Source: an uncultured Oscillospiraceae bacterium (GTDB taxonomy: Bacteria > Bacillota_A > Clostridia > Oscillospirales > Oscillospiraceae). Taken from it: 39,501 nt of DNA. Position numbers and translations under genes: made by a program. Positions 17,154 to 26,267 of the stretch are shown here, piece by piece. Location: contig CALWWO010000055.1 in NCBI GenBank assembly GCA_944385265.1, positions 1 to 39,501 of the forward strand, written 5' to 3'. How positions within the stretch are numbered: the first letter of the stretch is position 1; every line of letters begins with the position of its first letter. Under the pieces are notes generated by a model, which saw only the letters and a list, made by a program, of their open reading frames with translations, was not told the origin of the DNA and searched no databases.

Positions 17154-17169
17154 ATTGGAGGGTAATCAA

Positions 17170-18579
17170 ATGCGTATTGAAAAAAAGCACGTTGTTTTAT
17201 TCATAAAGCTCTTTTTTGCGGCAGCTATCTTCATTGCCCTGCGCCTCTGCCCGTGTCCGGACGGACTTACAGATGAAGCCATGCTGTTTCTTGCGATATT
17301 CATCACCGCTATTTACTGCATGACCGTAAGCCTTATGAAGGACTATCTAATTTTATTGCTCACACTGACGTTTACGACAATGCTGGGCGCCGCCGATTTT
17401 GATTCAACTTTCTCGGCGTTTTCCGGCAAAACTGTCTGGATGCTTATCGGCGCGTTCGGTATCGGCGCTGCGATATCGCGCTGCGGTCTTATGAACCGCA
17501 TAGCCTTTCATGTGCTCAGACCGTTTCCGAAAAATTTCAAGGGGCAGGTCTTGTCCCTATTTACAATGGGTACCATACTTCTGCCTCTCGTGCCGAGTAA
17601 CAGCGCAAAATCTTCGCTGCTCACCCCATTTGCCAAAGCGTTAAGCGTTGAGAACGGATATCCGTTCAAAAGCTCCGGCGCAGTCGGCTTTTTCGCCGCA
17701 AGTATCCTCACCTGTACCTGCACTACCTTTGCATTTTATAGCAGCACCTCGCTTATCATGACTGCCGTAGGGCTTTTGCCGGCTGAATATTCCGGTCAGA
17801 TACATTGGGTGAGCTGGCTTGAATATTCACTTGCCTGGTTTTTGATCGTGTCCGTCGCGCTCTATTTTGCCGTCGTGCTGCTGTACCGTCCCAAGGAGAA
17901 AACGCAGCTCACGGACGAATTTCTTAAAAAGCGCATCAAAGAACTCGGTCCTATGAGCAAATCAGAAAAACGAGCTGCGGTTATCCTTGTGCTTACGCTG
18001 GCAGCGTGGATAACCGAAAGCCTGCACGGCGTGAGTACGGCGCTTGTCGCGCTTTTAGCTCTTGTCGCCTATCATGTAGCCGGCATTCTGGACTCCAAAT
18101 CATTCCGCACCGGCGTTGCTTGGGAAAATATCATAATGAGCGGCGGCATAGTATGTACGTCAAATCTATTCTCATCGCTCGGCATATCCGCGTGGCTCGC
18201 CGATACGCTCTACCCTTATATACAGCCGATAATCTCGAATATCTACATATTTATCCCGCTTTTGGCGGTACTTGTGTACATAGTACGAACCGTCGTCATA
18301 TCACAGACAGCGTCGCTCACCATTTTTTACGTCATATTCGGCTCCTCAGCCGTTGCCGCCGGCATACATCCGTGGATAGTCCTGTTCGTGCTGCTTACCT
18401 CCGGCGCGGTGTTCAATCTGCCTTTCCAGAACACAACGTTTCTTGCCGCTTACGGCGCGCAGGGCAGCGAGATGGCAGAGCACAGCGACGTTCGTAAGCT
18501 GTCGTTTATCTATATGGCGGTGAACATAGTCGGACTTATGATAAGCACGTTGTGGTGGAAGATAGTCGGCATTCTATAA
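17170..18579 (+). CDS. DASS/SLC13-family anion (dicarboxylate or sulfate type) permease
   Basis: A 469-residue inner membrane protein with about eleven hydrophobic helices. VPSNSAKSSLLTPFAKAL corresponds to the first SNT-type substrate-binding hairpin of the divalent-anion:Na+ symporter family, and FNLPFQNTTFLAAYG to the second. VWMLIGAFGIGAAISRCGLMNRIA is also typical of the family. Probable substrates are succinate, malate, citrate or tartrate; the exact one cannot be told. The start at 17170 has GGAGGG 7 bases upstream, whereas the frame is also open upstream into the leader hairpin. It is monocistronic, with a promoter at 17073-17101 and a strong hairpin terminator downstream. Confidence 0.9.
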   Translation: MRIEKKHVVLFIKLFFAAAIFIALRLCPCPDGLTDEAMLFLAIFITAIYCMTVSLMKDYLILLLTLTFTTMLGAADFDSTFSAFSGKTVWMLIGAFGIGAAISRCGLMNRIAFHVLRPFPKNFKGQVLSLFTMGTILLPLVPSNSAKSSLLTPFAKALSVENGYPFKSSGAVGFFAASILTCTCTTFAFYSSTSLIMTAVGLLPAEYSGQIHWVSWLEYSLAWFLIVSVALYFAVVLLYRPKEKTQLTDEFLKKRIKELGPMSKSEKRAAVILVLTLAAWITESLHGVSTALVALLALVAYHVAGILDSKSFRTGVAWENIIMSGGIVCTSNLFSSLGISAWLADTLYPYIQPIISNIYIFIPLLAVLVYIVRTVVISQTASLTIFYVIFGSSAVAAGIHPWIVLFVLLTSGAVFNLPFQNTTFLAAYGAQGSEMAEHSDVRKLSFIYMAVNIVGLMISTLWWKIVGIL

Positions 18580-18794
18580 CAGAAGGATTCGGCTCAAGCT
18601 AAATTTTCGGATTCCGGCAATAAAAGCTTGTTTCCCCGTAAACTACGAAAAATTCACCAAGATAAATTTCCGAAAATTTAAAAAGGATTTTCCGCCCACG
18701 CACAGCTTTCGCGCTGCGGCGTTGAATCCCCTTCTCGCAGCCTGGCAGAAATCAGAAGAGCTTAGGCTGCGCGCTGCTGAAAACATAAAATATC

Positions 18795-18832
18795 TTTTGC
18801 GCCCGCGTGATATGACCGCGGGCGCAAATTTT
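18795..18832 (+). terminator. Strong intrinsic terminator
   Basis: TTTGCGCCCGCG and CGCGGGCGCAAA pair perfectly over 12 bp around a 9-base loop and are followed by TTTTT. It lies 215 bases after the permease stop, unusually far, which leaves room for a separate RNA. Confidence 0.9.
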
Positions 18833-18970
18833 TATATCCGGATCCGCTTTTAAAAAATCGATTACAGGCACGATTATGCCGCGCGGCACAAATTTTATTG
18901 CGCGTTATTGCGAATGTTTCATTTGACAGCAAACGGGCTGCCCCATATATCCCGTATATTTCGCGATTTT

Positions 18971-19002
18971 CCGCCGGAAACGTCTAGTATCCGGCGGTTT
19001 TT
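18971..19002 (+). terminator. Intrinsic terminator before the ABC module
   Basis: CCGCCGGA and TCCGGCGG form an 8-bp stem with an 11-base loop, followed by TTTTT. It insulates the downstream GldA-like operon. No gene lies between it and the terminator at 18795. Confidence 0.8.
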
Positions 19003-19111
19003 GTGTACTTGAACGCGTTTATTCACAATTAATTTTCATTTTAATCCTTGAAGTATATAGTTTTAATGTTTATCTTTAATATTATAAGATTCTGTTTGCA
19101 GGAGGGTAAAA

Positions 19112-20122
19112 GTGATACAAGTCAGCCATTTAACAAAAAAATACGGCGCCCACCTCGCTTTGGACGATGTGTCTTTTGACGTTGAAAGCGGGCATATTTA
19201 CGGTCTGCTCGGTCCTAACGGAGCCGGCAAATCAACGACCATGAATATCATAACGGGCTGCCTTTCTTCCACGGAAGGTACAGTGCTCATCAACGGGTAC
19301 GATATTTTCGAATCGCCCGAAAAAGCAAAAAAATTCATTGGATATCTGCCGGAGCATCCGCCGCTGTATCAAGATATGACAGTCGCGGAATACCTTGTCT
19401 TCGTCGCCAAAGCAAAAGGCGCAAAGGGCAAGCAGATACAGCAGCAGGTGGAACAGGTCGTCGAGCAAACTCAGATAAAAGACGTTGAAAACCGTCTTAT
19501 CCGTCACCTATCCAAAGGTTATAAGCAGAGAGTAGGCATCGCACAGGCGCTGCTCGGCGAGCCGGAGATAATCATACTTGACGAGCCCACCGTGGGGCTT
19601 GACCCTCTGCAGATAATCGAGATACGCGATCTTATAAAACAGCTTGGAAAAACGCATACCGTTATATTATCAAGCCATATCCTCTCAGAGGTGCGCGCCG
19701 TGTGCGACAGGATCATGATCATATCGCACGGCAAGCTCACCGCCAGCGATACTCCGGAAAATCTTGAGACTTTGTTCACCGGAACGATAACCGTCGATAT
19801 GGTTGTTAAGGCGACGGAGGGAGAGGTCAAATCCGCTCTCGCAAATATATCGTCAATAACCGAAATAAGCTGCTCGCCAAATGAAGACGGCACCATGAAT
19901 GTCGCCGTAAAAACAGGCGGCGACGATGTAAGAGAGGATATCTTTTTTGCTTTCTGCGATATACGCCGTCCGATACTTTATATGAACACGGCGCACGTAA
20001 GCCTCGAGGACATTTTCCTTGAGCTGACCGCCCAGAAAACGCCTGAGGACGAGGGTTATGAGACCTTGACAGAGGGCGAATCCGCAAGCCGGAAGGAGGA
20101 TAAAAATGAAAGCGATATTTGA
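19112..20122 (+). CDS. ABC transporter ATP-binding protein (GldA-like)
   Basis: A 336-residue ATPase of an ABC-2-type exporter. The nucleotide-binding domain shows Walker A GPNGAGKST, the Q-loop region GYLPEHPPLY, signature LSKGYKQRVGIAQAL, Walker B IIILDEPTVGLDP and the H-loop in VILSSHILSEV. A C-terminal extension of about 110 residues (residues 225-336) follows, ending in an acidic tail. The YLPEHPPLY variant is typical of GldA-like ATPases that pair with a GldF permease and a GldG-like protein, exactly the genes that follow. It has a GTG start with GGAGGG upstream and overlaps the permease gene by 17 bases. The substrate is unknown. Confidence 0.92.
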   Translation: MIQVSHLTKKYGAHLALDDVSFDVESGHIYGLLGPNGAGKSTTMNIITGCLSSTEGTVLINGYDIFESPEKAKKFIGYLPEHPPLYQDMTVAEYLVFVAKAKGAKGKQIQQQVEQVVEQTQIKDVENRLIRHLSKGYKQRVGIAQALLGEPEIIILDEPTVGLDPLQIIEIRDLIKQLGKTHTVILSSHILSEVRAVCDRIMIISHGKLTASDTPENLETLFTGTITVDMVVKATEGEVKSALANISSITEISCSPNEDGTMNVAVKTGGDDVREDIFFAFCDIRRPILYMNTAHVSLEDIFLELTAQKTPEDEGYETLTEGESASRKEDKNESDI

Positions 20123-20969
20123 ACGCGAACTGAATTCATATTTCAATGGTATTCAAGGCTATTTATGCGCCGCATTTATTTTGCTGTTCGCCGGCTTGTA
20201 TTGTATGTCGGTAAACCTTACGCAAGGTTATGTAAACTTTGAGTATGTCCTCAGCAACATGGTTTTCATACTTCTTATCGTTATCCCCATCCTTACAATG
20301 CGCGTTATATCAGAGGAGCGCCGGCAAAAAACCGATCAGCTTCTATATTCTCTGCCGCTTGGCTCCGCTAAAATCATAATCGGCAAATATCTCGCCGTGC
20401 TTGTGGTGCTCGCTCTGCCGTGCGCCATACTCTGCGTATATCCGTATATACTTTCGATGTACGGCGACGTGCCGCTCCGAGTGGCGTATATCTCTATATT
20501 CGCATTTTTCATGCTGGCAGCGTCGCTTGCGTCGATCGGCGTATTCATCTCCTCCACCACAGAAAATCAGGGCATCGCGGCTGGGATATGCTTTGTATGT
20601 ATGCTGCTTCTCTACTTTGGCGCGTCGCTGGCAAGCTTTGTCCCCGCTACGGCGATAGCGTCGCTTATCACGCTTGCGGCGATTATAGCGCTGTTCGGTC
20701 TGATTTTATATCTGCTCGTCAAAAGCGTTGTAATAGCTGCAGCCGCCTCGCTTTTGGCAGAGGGCGCGCTCGCTTTAGTTTATTTCCTCGCGCCAACTGC
20801 TTTTGAAGGGCTGATCCCAACCATAGTCGAAAATATATCTGTTTTCGACAGGTTCTATAATTTCACATACGGAATATTCGATTTGAACGCTGTAGTATAC
20901 TTCATCTCCGTGATAGTAGTGTTTCTATTCCTGTCGATGCAGTCCCTTGAGAAAAGGAGGTGGAGCTGA
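20106..20969 (+). CDS. ABC-2-type permease (GldF-like)
   Basis: A 287-residue membrane protein with six hydrophobic helices, the first about residues 15-40 (GYLCAAFILLFAGLYCMSVNL). The cytoplasmic stretch MRVISEERRQKTDQLLYSLPLGSAKIIIGKYLA is a hallmark of ABC-2 permeases such as GldF. It is the membrane partner of the ATPase whose end it overlaps by 17 bases; AGGAGG lies 6 bases before its ATG. Its stop overlaps the next start (TGATG), so this is a translationally coupled operon. Confidence 0.9.
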   Translation: MKAIFERELNSYFNGIQGYLCAAFILLFAGLYCMSVNLTQGYVNFEYVLSNMVFILLIVIPILTMRVISEERRQKTDQLLYSLPLGSAKIIIGKYLAVLVVLALPCAILCVYPYILSMYGDVPLRVAYISIFAFFMLAASLASIGVFISSTTENQGIAAGICFVCMLLLYFGASLASFVPATAIASLITLAAIIALFGLILYLLVKSVVIAAAASLLAEGALALVYFLAPTAFEGLIPTIVENISVFDRFYNFTYGIFDLNAVVYFISVIVVFLFLSMQSLEKRRWS

Positions 20970-22423
20970 TGAAAAAAGCGTTCAAAGGTCTTAAGCTCCG
21001 CCTTAAATCGAAAACCTTCAGGGCAGGCGGGTACAGTCTTGCCGCCGCCGTCATCGTTATCGCCATCGCCGTCACGGTAAATCTTGTGATGCACAGGATA
21101 CCGTCGAGATACACGCAGTTTGACCTCACCGACAATCAAATGTTCACGCTTTCGCAGCAGTCGCTTGATATCGTCGGAACACTCGACAGCGATATCAACA
21201 TCTACTGGCTTGTTCAGACGGGGATGGAGGATTCCTATGTTCAGAGGATGCTCGACGTCTACAGCGGCATGAACAGTCATTTAAACGTCGTCAAGATCGA
21301 CCCTGTCCTCTATCCGAACTTCGCCTCGAATTATACGGATTCCACGCTGTACGACAACAGCCTTATCGTGGAATGCGGCGACCGCAGCAAAACCGTCAGT
21401 ATTTTTGATATTTACGCGTACGACTATTACTATTCCACCGGAGAGGCTACCTTTGACGGAGAGCGCTGCCTTACAAGCGCTATAAGCTACGTCATAGCGG
21501 ACGATCTGCCGGTTGTATACACGCTCACCGGTCACGGGGAATCCTCGCTTTCCACCCATATGCAGTCAGCCGTATCAGATCAGAATTTTGTCACCGAATC
21601 CTTATCGCTTATCACGGCAGGCGCCGTCCCCGATGACTGTGACTGCTTATTTATCATCAGTCCGCAGAGCGACATCTCTTCCCTTGAAAAGGATCTCATA
21701 CTTGAATACCTGCAAAACGGCGGCAGCATGATGCTCATCACCGACTATATCGACGAAAACGGACTTCCAAATCTTGAAGCTGTCATGGAATATTACGGCG
21801 TGACTACTGAAAACGGCGTGGTCATAGAGGGCGATTCGGATCACAGCTTCTACGGATATCCGCATTATCTGGTCCCGGATATTAAATCGCATGATATCAC
21901 AGCGCCGGTCATGAGGGAAGGGTATAGCTTCATTATTCCCGTCGCGCAGGGACTTAAAATTTCAGAAAATCTGCGCGATACGCTCACAGTGACCGAGCTG
22001 TTTTCCACATCAGACGCGTCATATTCAAAAATCGACGGATACTCCATAACCACCTATGACAAGGAAGAAAATGATATAGACGGACCTTTTACCGTCGGCG
22101 TCGCAATAACCGAAACGATAAGCGACACTGAAACGGGCGACAATATTGAAACGAACATAGTCTGGATCCCCTCTTCCCTGTTTATGGAGGATACGACGAA
22201 CGAATATTCCTCCGGCGCAAACGAGGATATCCTTTTAAATTCGCTCAGCTGGATGTGCGACGTTGAAAGCGGCATATCTATCCATTCAAAGAGCCTTGAC
22301 TCGCAGTATCTCTCGATCTCCGGCACCGCTAAGTCGATGCTCACCGCCGTATTCGTGTTTATAGTACCGACCGTCATGCTGGGAGCCGGGGTGTTCACCG
22401 TTATAGCAAGGAGGCGCAAATAA
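20969..22423 (+). CDS. GldG-like auxiliary protein of an ABC exporter
   Basis: A 484-residue protein. One N-terminal helix (GGYSLAAAVIVIAIAVTVNLVMH) follows a basic cytoplasmic tail. A large extracytoplasmic domain then contains YTQFDLTDNQMFTLSQQSLDIV, the usual opening of the GldG/ABC_transp_aux domain, plus VVYTLTGHGESSL. A C-terminal helix (SMLTAVFVFIVPTVMLGAGVFTVIARRRK) ends the protein. The family carries a GATase-like fold outside the membrane in Bacteroidetes gliding systems and also occurs in Clostridia that do not glide. The start is the ATG overlapping the permease stop, with AAGGAGG 8 bases ahead. Cargo is unknown. Confidence 0.87.
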   Translation: MKKAFKGLKLRLKSKTFRAGGYSLAAAVIVIAIAVTVNLVMHRIPSRYTQFDLTDNQMFTLSQQSLDIVGTLDSDINIYWLVQTGMEDSYVQRMLDVYSGMNSHLNVVKIDPVLYPNFASNYTDSTLYDNSLIVECGDRSKTVSIFDIYAYDYYYSTGEATFDGERCLTSAISYVIADDLPVVYTLTGHGESSLSTHMQSAVSDQNFVTESLSLITAGAVPDDCDCLFIISPQSDISSLEKDLILEYLQNGGSMMLITDYIDENGLPNLEAVMEYYGVTTENGVVIEGDSDHSFYGYPHYLVPDIKSHDITAPVMREGYSFIIPVAQGLKISENLRDTLTVTELFSTSDASYSKIDGYSITTYDKEENDIDGPFTVGVAITETISDTETGDNIETNIVWIPSSLFMEDTTNEYSSGANEDILLNSLSWMCDVESGISIHSKSLDSQYLSISGTAKSMLTAVFVFIVPTVMLGAGVFTVIARRRK

Positions 22424-23025
22424 TGAAACGGTCAAGTAAGCTTTTTGTTCTCCTCGCCGTGTTTATCCTTGCGCTGGGCGCATATTTCGGCATATCGCAC
22501 TTCATGCCGGAGGAGGACGAAAGTTCCTCCTCCGGCTCCGACGGCAGCTTTATTCAGGTATTTAACACCGCGCGCGAGTCGATTTTGCAGATCTCGTGGG
22601 AATACGGCGGAAGCACCTATGTCATAAAACGCGACAGCTCTGAGAGCGACTGGTATTGCCCTGATATGCCGGAGCTCCAAATAAATCAAAGCTATGCGTC
22701 AGCAATGCTCACGGACGTCTACTCCGTCACGGCGGAAGACGTCATCGTTCCGGCAGACGAGCTATCTGCATACGGCTTTGACGAGCCGCAAGCCGACATT
22801 ACGATCACGCTTGACGATAACTCGGAATACAATTTCATCATAGGCGATTACAACAGCTTTTCAGAGAGTTATTATATGTCGTTCAACGGAGGAGACGAGC
22901 TGTATCTCGTCACATATGACATTGCGTCCGATTTCTCATACACGATCGATGATATGATAGCGGAGGAAGAGAGTGAAAGCGACGCCGGATCCGCTGCAAG
23001 CTCGGATTCGTCAGCTCAATCGTAA
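22423..23025 (+). CDS. DUF4340-domain membrane-anchored protein
   Basis: A 200-residue protein with a single N-terminal signal-anchor (KLFVLLAVFILALGAYFGISHF), then a serine-rich linker (ESSSSGSDGS). A beta-rich domain follows, with WEYGGSTYVIKRDSSESDWYCPDMPELQINQSYASAML and YGFDEPQADITITLDDNSEYNFIIGDYNSFSESYYM, the DUF4340 pattern. The C-terminus is acidic and serine-rich. Many DUF4340 proteins have two such repeats; this one holds a single unit and is short. It overlaps the GldG-like gene by one base (TAATG) and is the last gene of the ABC module, so it probably acts outside the membrane with it. Function unknown. Confidence 0.85.
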   Translation: MKRSSKLFVLLAVFILALGAYFGISHFMPEEDESSSSGSDGSFIQVFNTARESILQISWEYGGSTYVIKRDSSESDWYCPDMPELQINQSYASAMLTDVYSVTAEDVIVPADELSAYGFDEPQADITITLDDNSEYNFIIGDYNSFSESYYMSFNGGDELYLVTYDIASDFSYTIDDMIAEEESESDAGSAASSDSSAQS

Positions 23026-23211
23026 GAGGAAAATGCGTCTGGGATATAGCTTCGAAAAGCATGAGTTTTCCTGCATATATCATACTTTTTTCCACATTTT
23101 GACTATTCTTATCTATATTTTTATTGATTTTACACGTTGTATTTTATCCTGCCAATGTTGTATATTAAAGTATATTGCAGAATATCTTAACTTTAATCGG
23201 AGCGTTTTGAA

Positions 23212-24024
23212 ATGTCTATAATACACAACGGCGTAAGCTATAAGGTAGCGGACGCGCATACGCATATTTATCCGCATAAAATCGCAGACAAAGCGACTGG
23301 CGCCGTCGGCGCATTTTACAATTTGCCGATGGAGCGTATCGGTTATTCGGAAAAGCTTAAGGAATGCGGCGAAAAAGCAGGTATCGACAGATATCTGGTC
23401 TGTTCTGTCGCTACAAAGCCGGAGCAGGTCGGGCATATAAACGAGTATATCTATAACGAATGCGCGCAGCATCCGGAATTTGTCGGACTTGCCTCTTTTC
23501 ATCAGGACCTCCCGGATTTTGACTCCGCGCTTGAGGATATTTTATCCCTCGGCTTTCGCGGTATAAAAATGCACCCTGATTTCCAGCGCTTTAATCTGGA
23601 CGATCCGAAAATGATACCAGCCTATAAGGCTATGGCGGACGCAGGGCTTGTGGTCCTGTTCCATATGGGGGACGACAGGTATGATTTTTCCGATCCCGTC
23701 CGTCTTGCGCGCGTATTGGAACAAGTACCGGAACTTAATTGCATAGCCGCCCATTTCGGCGGATACAGGAAATGGCATGAGGCGTACGCCGTCCTTCGCG
23801 GCGCTGATATACACTTTGACATCTCGAGCAGCCTGGAATTTTTATCTAAAGAGGATGCGGTCCGTATGATCCGCGGCTACGGAGTCGAACGTATGATGTT
23901 TGGCTCGGATTTTCCGATGTGGGATCCAAAGCCTGTGCTCGACAGTTTTCTCGCTCTCGGCTTTTCGGAGGCTGAAAACCGCATGATACTGTACAACAAT
24001 TTTGAAAATCTGCTTTTAAAATGA
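23212..24024 (+). CDS. Amidohydrolase-family metal-dependent hydrolase
   Basis: A 270-residue TIM-barrel enzyme of the amidohydrolase-2 type. Metal ligands are visible in sequence: DAHTHIYP (HxH), VVLFHMGD, IAAHFGG and the terminal aspartate in MFGSDFPMWDP. GFRGIKMHPDFQRFNL is the central strand often seen in this family. Members hydrolyse or decarboxylate small carbonyl compounds; substrate cannot be assigned. The start at 23212 has a modest site (GGAGCG) 9 bases upstream. It is monocistronic and ends in a strong symmetric terminator. Confidence 0.87.
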   Translation: MSIIHNGVSYKVADAHTHIYPHKIADKATGAVGAFYNLPMERIGYSEKLKECGEKAGIDRYLVCSVATKPEQVGHINEYIYNECAQHPEFVGLASFHQDLPDFDSALEDILSLGFRGIKMHPDFQRFNLDDPKMIPAYKAMADAGLVVLFHMGDDRYDFSDPVRLARVLEQVPELNCIAAHFGGYRKWHEAYAVLRGADIHFDISSSLEFLSKEDAVRMIRGYGVERMMFGSDFPMWDPKPVLDSFLALGFSEAENRMILYNNFENLLLK

Positions 24025-24032
24025 ACTATCGC

Positions 24033-24069
24033 AAAAGTGCCGGATTTTATATAAAATCCGGCACTTTTT
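24033..24069 (+). terminator. Symmetric terminator after the amidohydrolase
   Basis: AAAAGTGCCGGATTTTAT and its exact reverse complement meet with no unpaired loop base, giving 18-bp arms, followed by T. It starts 9 bases after the stop. It may act on both strands. Confidence 0.9.
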
Positions 24070-24183
24070 GTAAGATCTATTGCATTTATATCGTCTCGTG
24101 AAACGCAAAGCGGAAAGAAAACATCATGCCCATAATTTTACCGCCGGGCATGTCCATTTTTAAAATAAACCTTCTTCATTCCC

Positions 24184-24212
24184 TTGCATTTTACATCTAA
24201 ATCGTTTATGCT
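24184..24212 (+). promoter_or_regulatory. Promoter of the MoxR-DUF58-DUF4129 operon
   Basis: TTGCAT (24184-24189), a 17-base spacer and TATGCT (24207-24212). A transcription start near 24219 fits translation from the ATG at 24241 and excludes the in-frame codons upstream. Confidence 0.55.
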
Positions 24213-24240
24213 GAAATATATTATTTATACGGAGATTTTT

Positions 24241-25182
24241 ATGGACACTGTAAATTTTGTCAGATTCAAAGAACACATCATAAACAGCTGCGGAAAAGTT
24301 ATCATAGGTAAAGACGATATTATTCTAAAAGTCATAGTATGCTTTCTATGCTCAGGTCATATCCTCCTTGAGGATCTGCCAGGCACTGGGAAGACCATGC
24401 TTCTGCGTTCGTTTGCCAAAACGGTGGGCGGGGTGTTTAGGCGGATCCAGTTTACACCTGATCTGCTGCCAAGCGATTTGACCGGTATAAATTTCTATAA
24501 TCAGAAAACCGGTGAATTTGAATTTCGCAAAGGTCCCCTGTTCTCACAGATAGTCCTTGCCGATGAAATAAACAGAGCGACCCCGCGAACGCAGTCGAGC
24601 CTGCTTGAGGCTATGGAGGAACGGCAAATCTCAGTAGACGGCGTTACATATCCTCTCGGCGATATGTTCATGGTCATGGCAACTCAGAATCCGCTCGAAA
24701 ATTACGGTACCTTTCCCCTGCCAGAGGCACAGACTGACCGTTTCCTCATGCGGCTCAGTCTCGGTTACATGACGAGAGAGCAGGAAATATCCGTCATATC
24801 CCGCCGTCCGGCAACAGATATAATAAACGATCTGGAGTGCACCGTGACTAAAGATGAAATACGGGCGCTCAAAGCAGCTCTACCTCAAGTGGAGGTATCT
24901 GAGGACGTCGTAAATTATCTTATGGATATAATAGAGGCTACAAGAAAAGATATTTCTTCCTCCGCTGGAGTGTCAACTAGAGGCGCTATTGCACTTTACA
25001 GGGCTTCACAGGCAAGAGCGGCGCTGCTGGGGCGCAGCTATGTCATACCGGAGGATATCGTCGATCTCGCTCCCGCTGTTTTAGCTCACCGCATATCTTC
25101 AGGCAGCGCCTTCGCCAAAAGCGGCGATACATATTTGAAAGAAATACTTTCAAAGCTCCCCGTCCCTGTTGAAAAGCTATGA
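24241..25182 (+). CDS. MoxR-family AAA+ ATPase
   Basis: A 313-residue cytoplasmic ATPase. LLEDLPGTGKTMLLRSFAKT is the Walker A region, with QFTPDLLPSDLTGINFYNQ and ADEINRATPRTQSSLLEAMEERQISVDG (Walker B and the MoxR signature). ATQNPLENYGTFPLPEAQTDRF holds sensor 1. The C-terminal winged lid ends in HRISSGSAF. MoxR proteins act as chaperones that assemble or activate partner complexes, typically with the DUF58 protein encoded next. The start has GGAGA 6-7 bases ahead. Its stop overlaps the DUF58 start (ATGA), so translation is coupled. Confidence 0.95.
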   Translation: MDTVNFVRFKEHIINSCGKVIIGKDDIILKVIVCFLCSGHILLEDLPGTGKTMLLRSFAKTVGGVFRRIQFTPDLLPSDLTGINFYNQKTGEFEFRKGPLFSQIVLADEINRATPRTQSSLLEAMEERQISVDGVTYPLGDMFMVMATQNPLENYGTFPLPEAQTDRFLMRLSLGYMTREQEISVISRRPATDIINDLECTVTKDEIRALKAALPQVEVSEDVVNYLMDIIEATRKDISSSAGVSTRGAIALYRASQARAALLGRSYVIPEDIVDLAPAVLAHRISSGSAFAKSGDTYLKEILSKLPVPVEKL

Positions 25183-26267
25183 CCGCTGTAGCTTTCGTCT
25201 GCCTTATAGCCTTTGCGGCGCTTGCCCAAATCATTGTGCTTCGCTATGGGCTCAAGAATATTACATACGATATGCACACATCCTACAGGCTGGTAGAGTG
25301 CGGTCAAGTCTTTACTATAACTACGGTCGTAGAGAACAGGAAGCTGCTACCTGTTTTGTTTCTGCGCCTTTCCGAGAGTTTTCCTGAAAGTATAGAGCTT
25401 AAGACGGACGGCGCCTCCATTAAACAGCGCCGTCTCTCCCGTATGCATGCCGACTGCACGGAAATCTCTCAGACAATGTATCTTTTGTCAAATCAGCGCG
25501 TATCACGTACTCTTGAGGCATCGTTTCCAAAGCGCGGCATACAGATCTTCAGAACGGCGTTTATAACGGGCGGTGACTTGCTCGGCATAAAGGAACGTAC
25601 AAAAAGTATAGATTTCCGGTATTTCATGATCGTCCTGCCGAAGAGAGTCGATGCGCCTGAGCTTCAGAAAGCGTTCGGCAGCTTTTTGGGTGATATGTCG
25701 GCAAAGCGCTTTATCATGGAAGATCCCGTGCTGACCCTCAGCTTCAGAGAATATACGGGCAGAGAGCCTATGAAAGATATATCGTGGTCGCGCTCGCTGC
25801 GCGACGGCAAGCTTATGGTAAAGCAGTACGACTATACTATGGAACTTTCCGTCACCGTTATTTTAAACGCAGAATTTTCAGGCGAGTTTGACAGCGATAC
25901 ATTTGAGCTCACACTATCTCTCGCCCGAGGCGTTTGTGAGCAGCTTGAAAAGAAAAAGATATCGTATAATTTCAGGACAAACCTGACCTCGTCCGGTATA
26001 AGCGGCGAATGGACCAATACTGCCGACGGGCTTGGATATCAACATCTCATGGCTATACTCGAGGGGCTCGGCTGCGCCTCGCAGTACACGGCGATGTCTT
26101 TTCCTGCTCTCATAGAATCTGCTGTCAGCCGGGCAGAGACTGCAAGAGCACACGTGCTCATCACCCCCGATATGTCAGAAGATAATCGAAGAATTATAAA
26201 AAAAGCCGAAAATATTATATGCAGCCATATATTCGTAATTAACGCTTCAGAGGAGGTCACGCCGTGA
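25179..26267 (+). CDS. DUF58-domain protein
   Basis: A 362-residue protein with one N-terminal hydrophobic segment (VAFVCLIAFAALAQIIVL). An immunoglobulin-like region follows, and then the DUF58 core with FREYTGREPMKDISWSRSLRDGKLMVKQYD near residues 190-220. The C-terminal VWA-like half includes VTVILNAEF and the family-typical LARGVCEQLEKKKISYNFRTN. DUF58 proteins are the constant partner of MoxR ATPases and are thought to work at the envelope. Starts and stops overlap both neighbours. Function within the module is unproved. Confidence 0.9.
   Translation: MTAVAFVCLIAFAALAQIIVLRYGLKNITYDMHTSYRLVECGQVFTITTVVENRKLLPVLFLRLSESFPESIELKTDGASIKQRRLSRMHADCTEISQTMYLLSNQRVSRTLEASFPKRGIQIFRTAFITGGDLLGIKERTKSIDFRYFMIVLPKRVDAPELQKAFGSFLGDMSAKRFIMEDPVLTLSFREYTGREPMKDISWSRSLRDGKLMVKQYDYTMELSVTVILNAEFSGEFDSDTFELTLSLARGVCEQLEKKKISYNFRTNLTSSGISGEWTNTADGLGYQHLMAILEGLGCASQYTAMSFPALIESAVSRAETARAHVLITPDMSEDNRRIIKKAENIICSHIFVINASEEVTP

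Larger units (their letters stand above)
18580..19111. other. Gene-free, hairpin-rich intergenic region (about 530 bases)
   Basis: No credible protein gene. It contains an 11-bp inverted repeat (TAAATTTTCGG at 18600-18610, CCGAAAATTTA at 18670-18680), an 8-bp one (CGCAGCCT at 18736-18743, AGGCTGCG at 18764-18771), and two intrinsic terminators listed separately. The first 200 bases could be a small non-coding RNA ending at the 18795 terminator, but no known family (6S, tmRNA, RNase P, SRP) was recognised. Confidence 0.5.
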
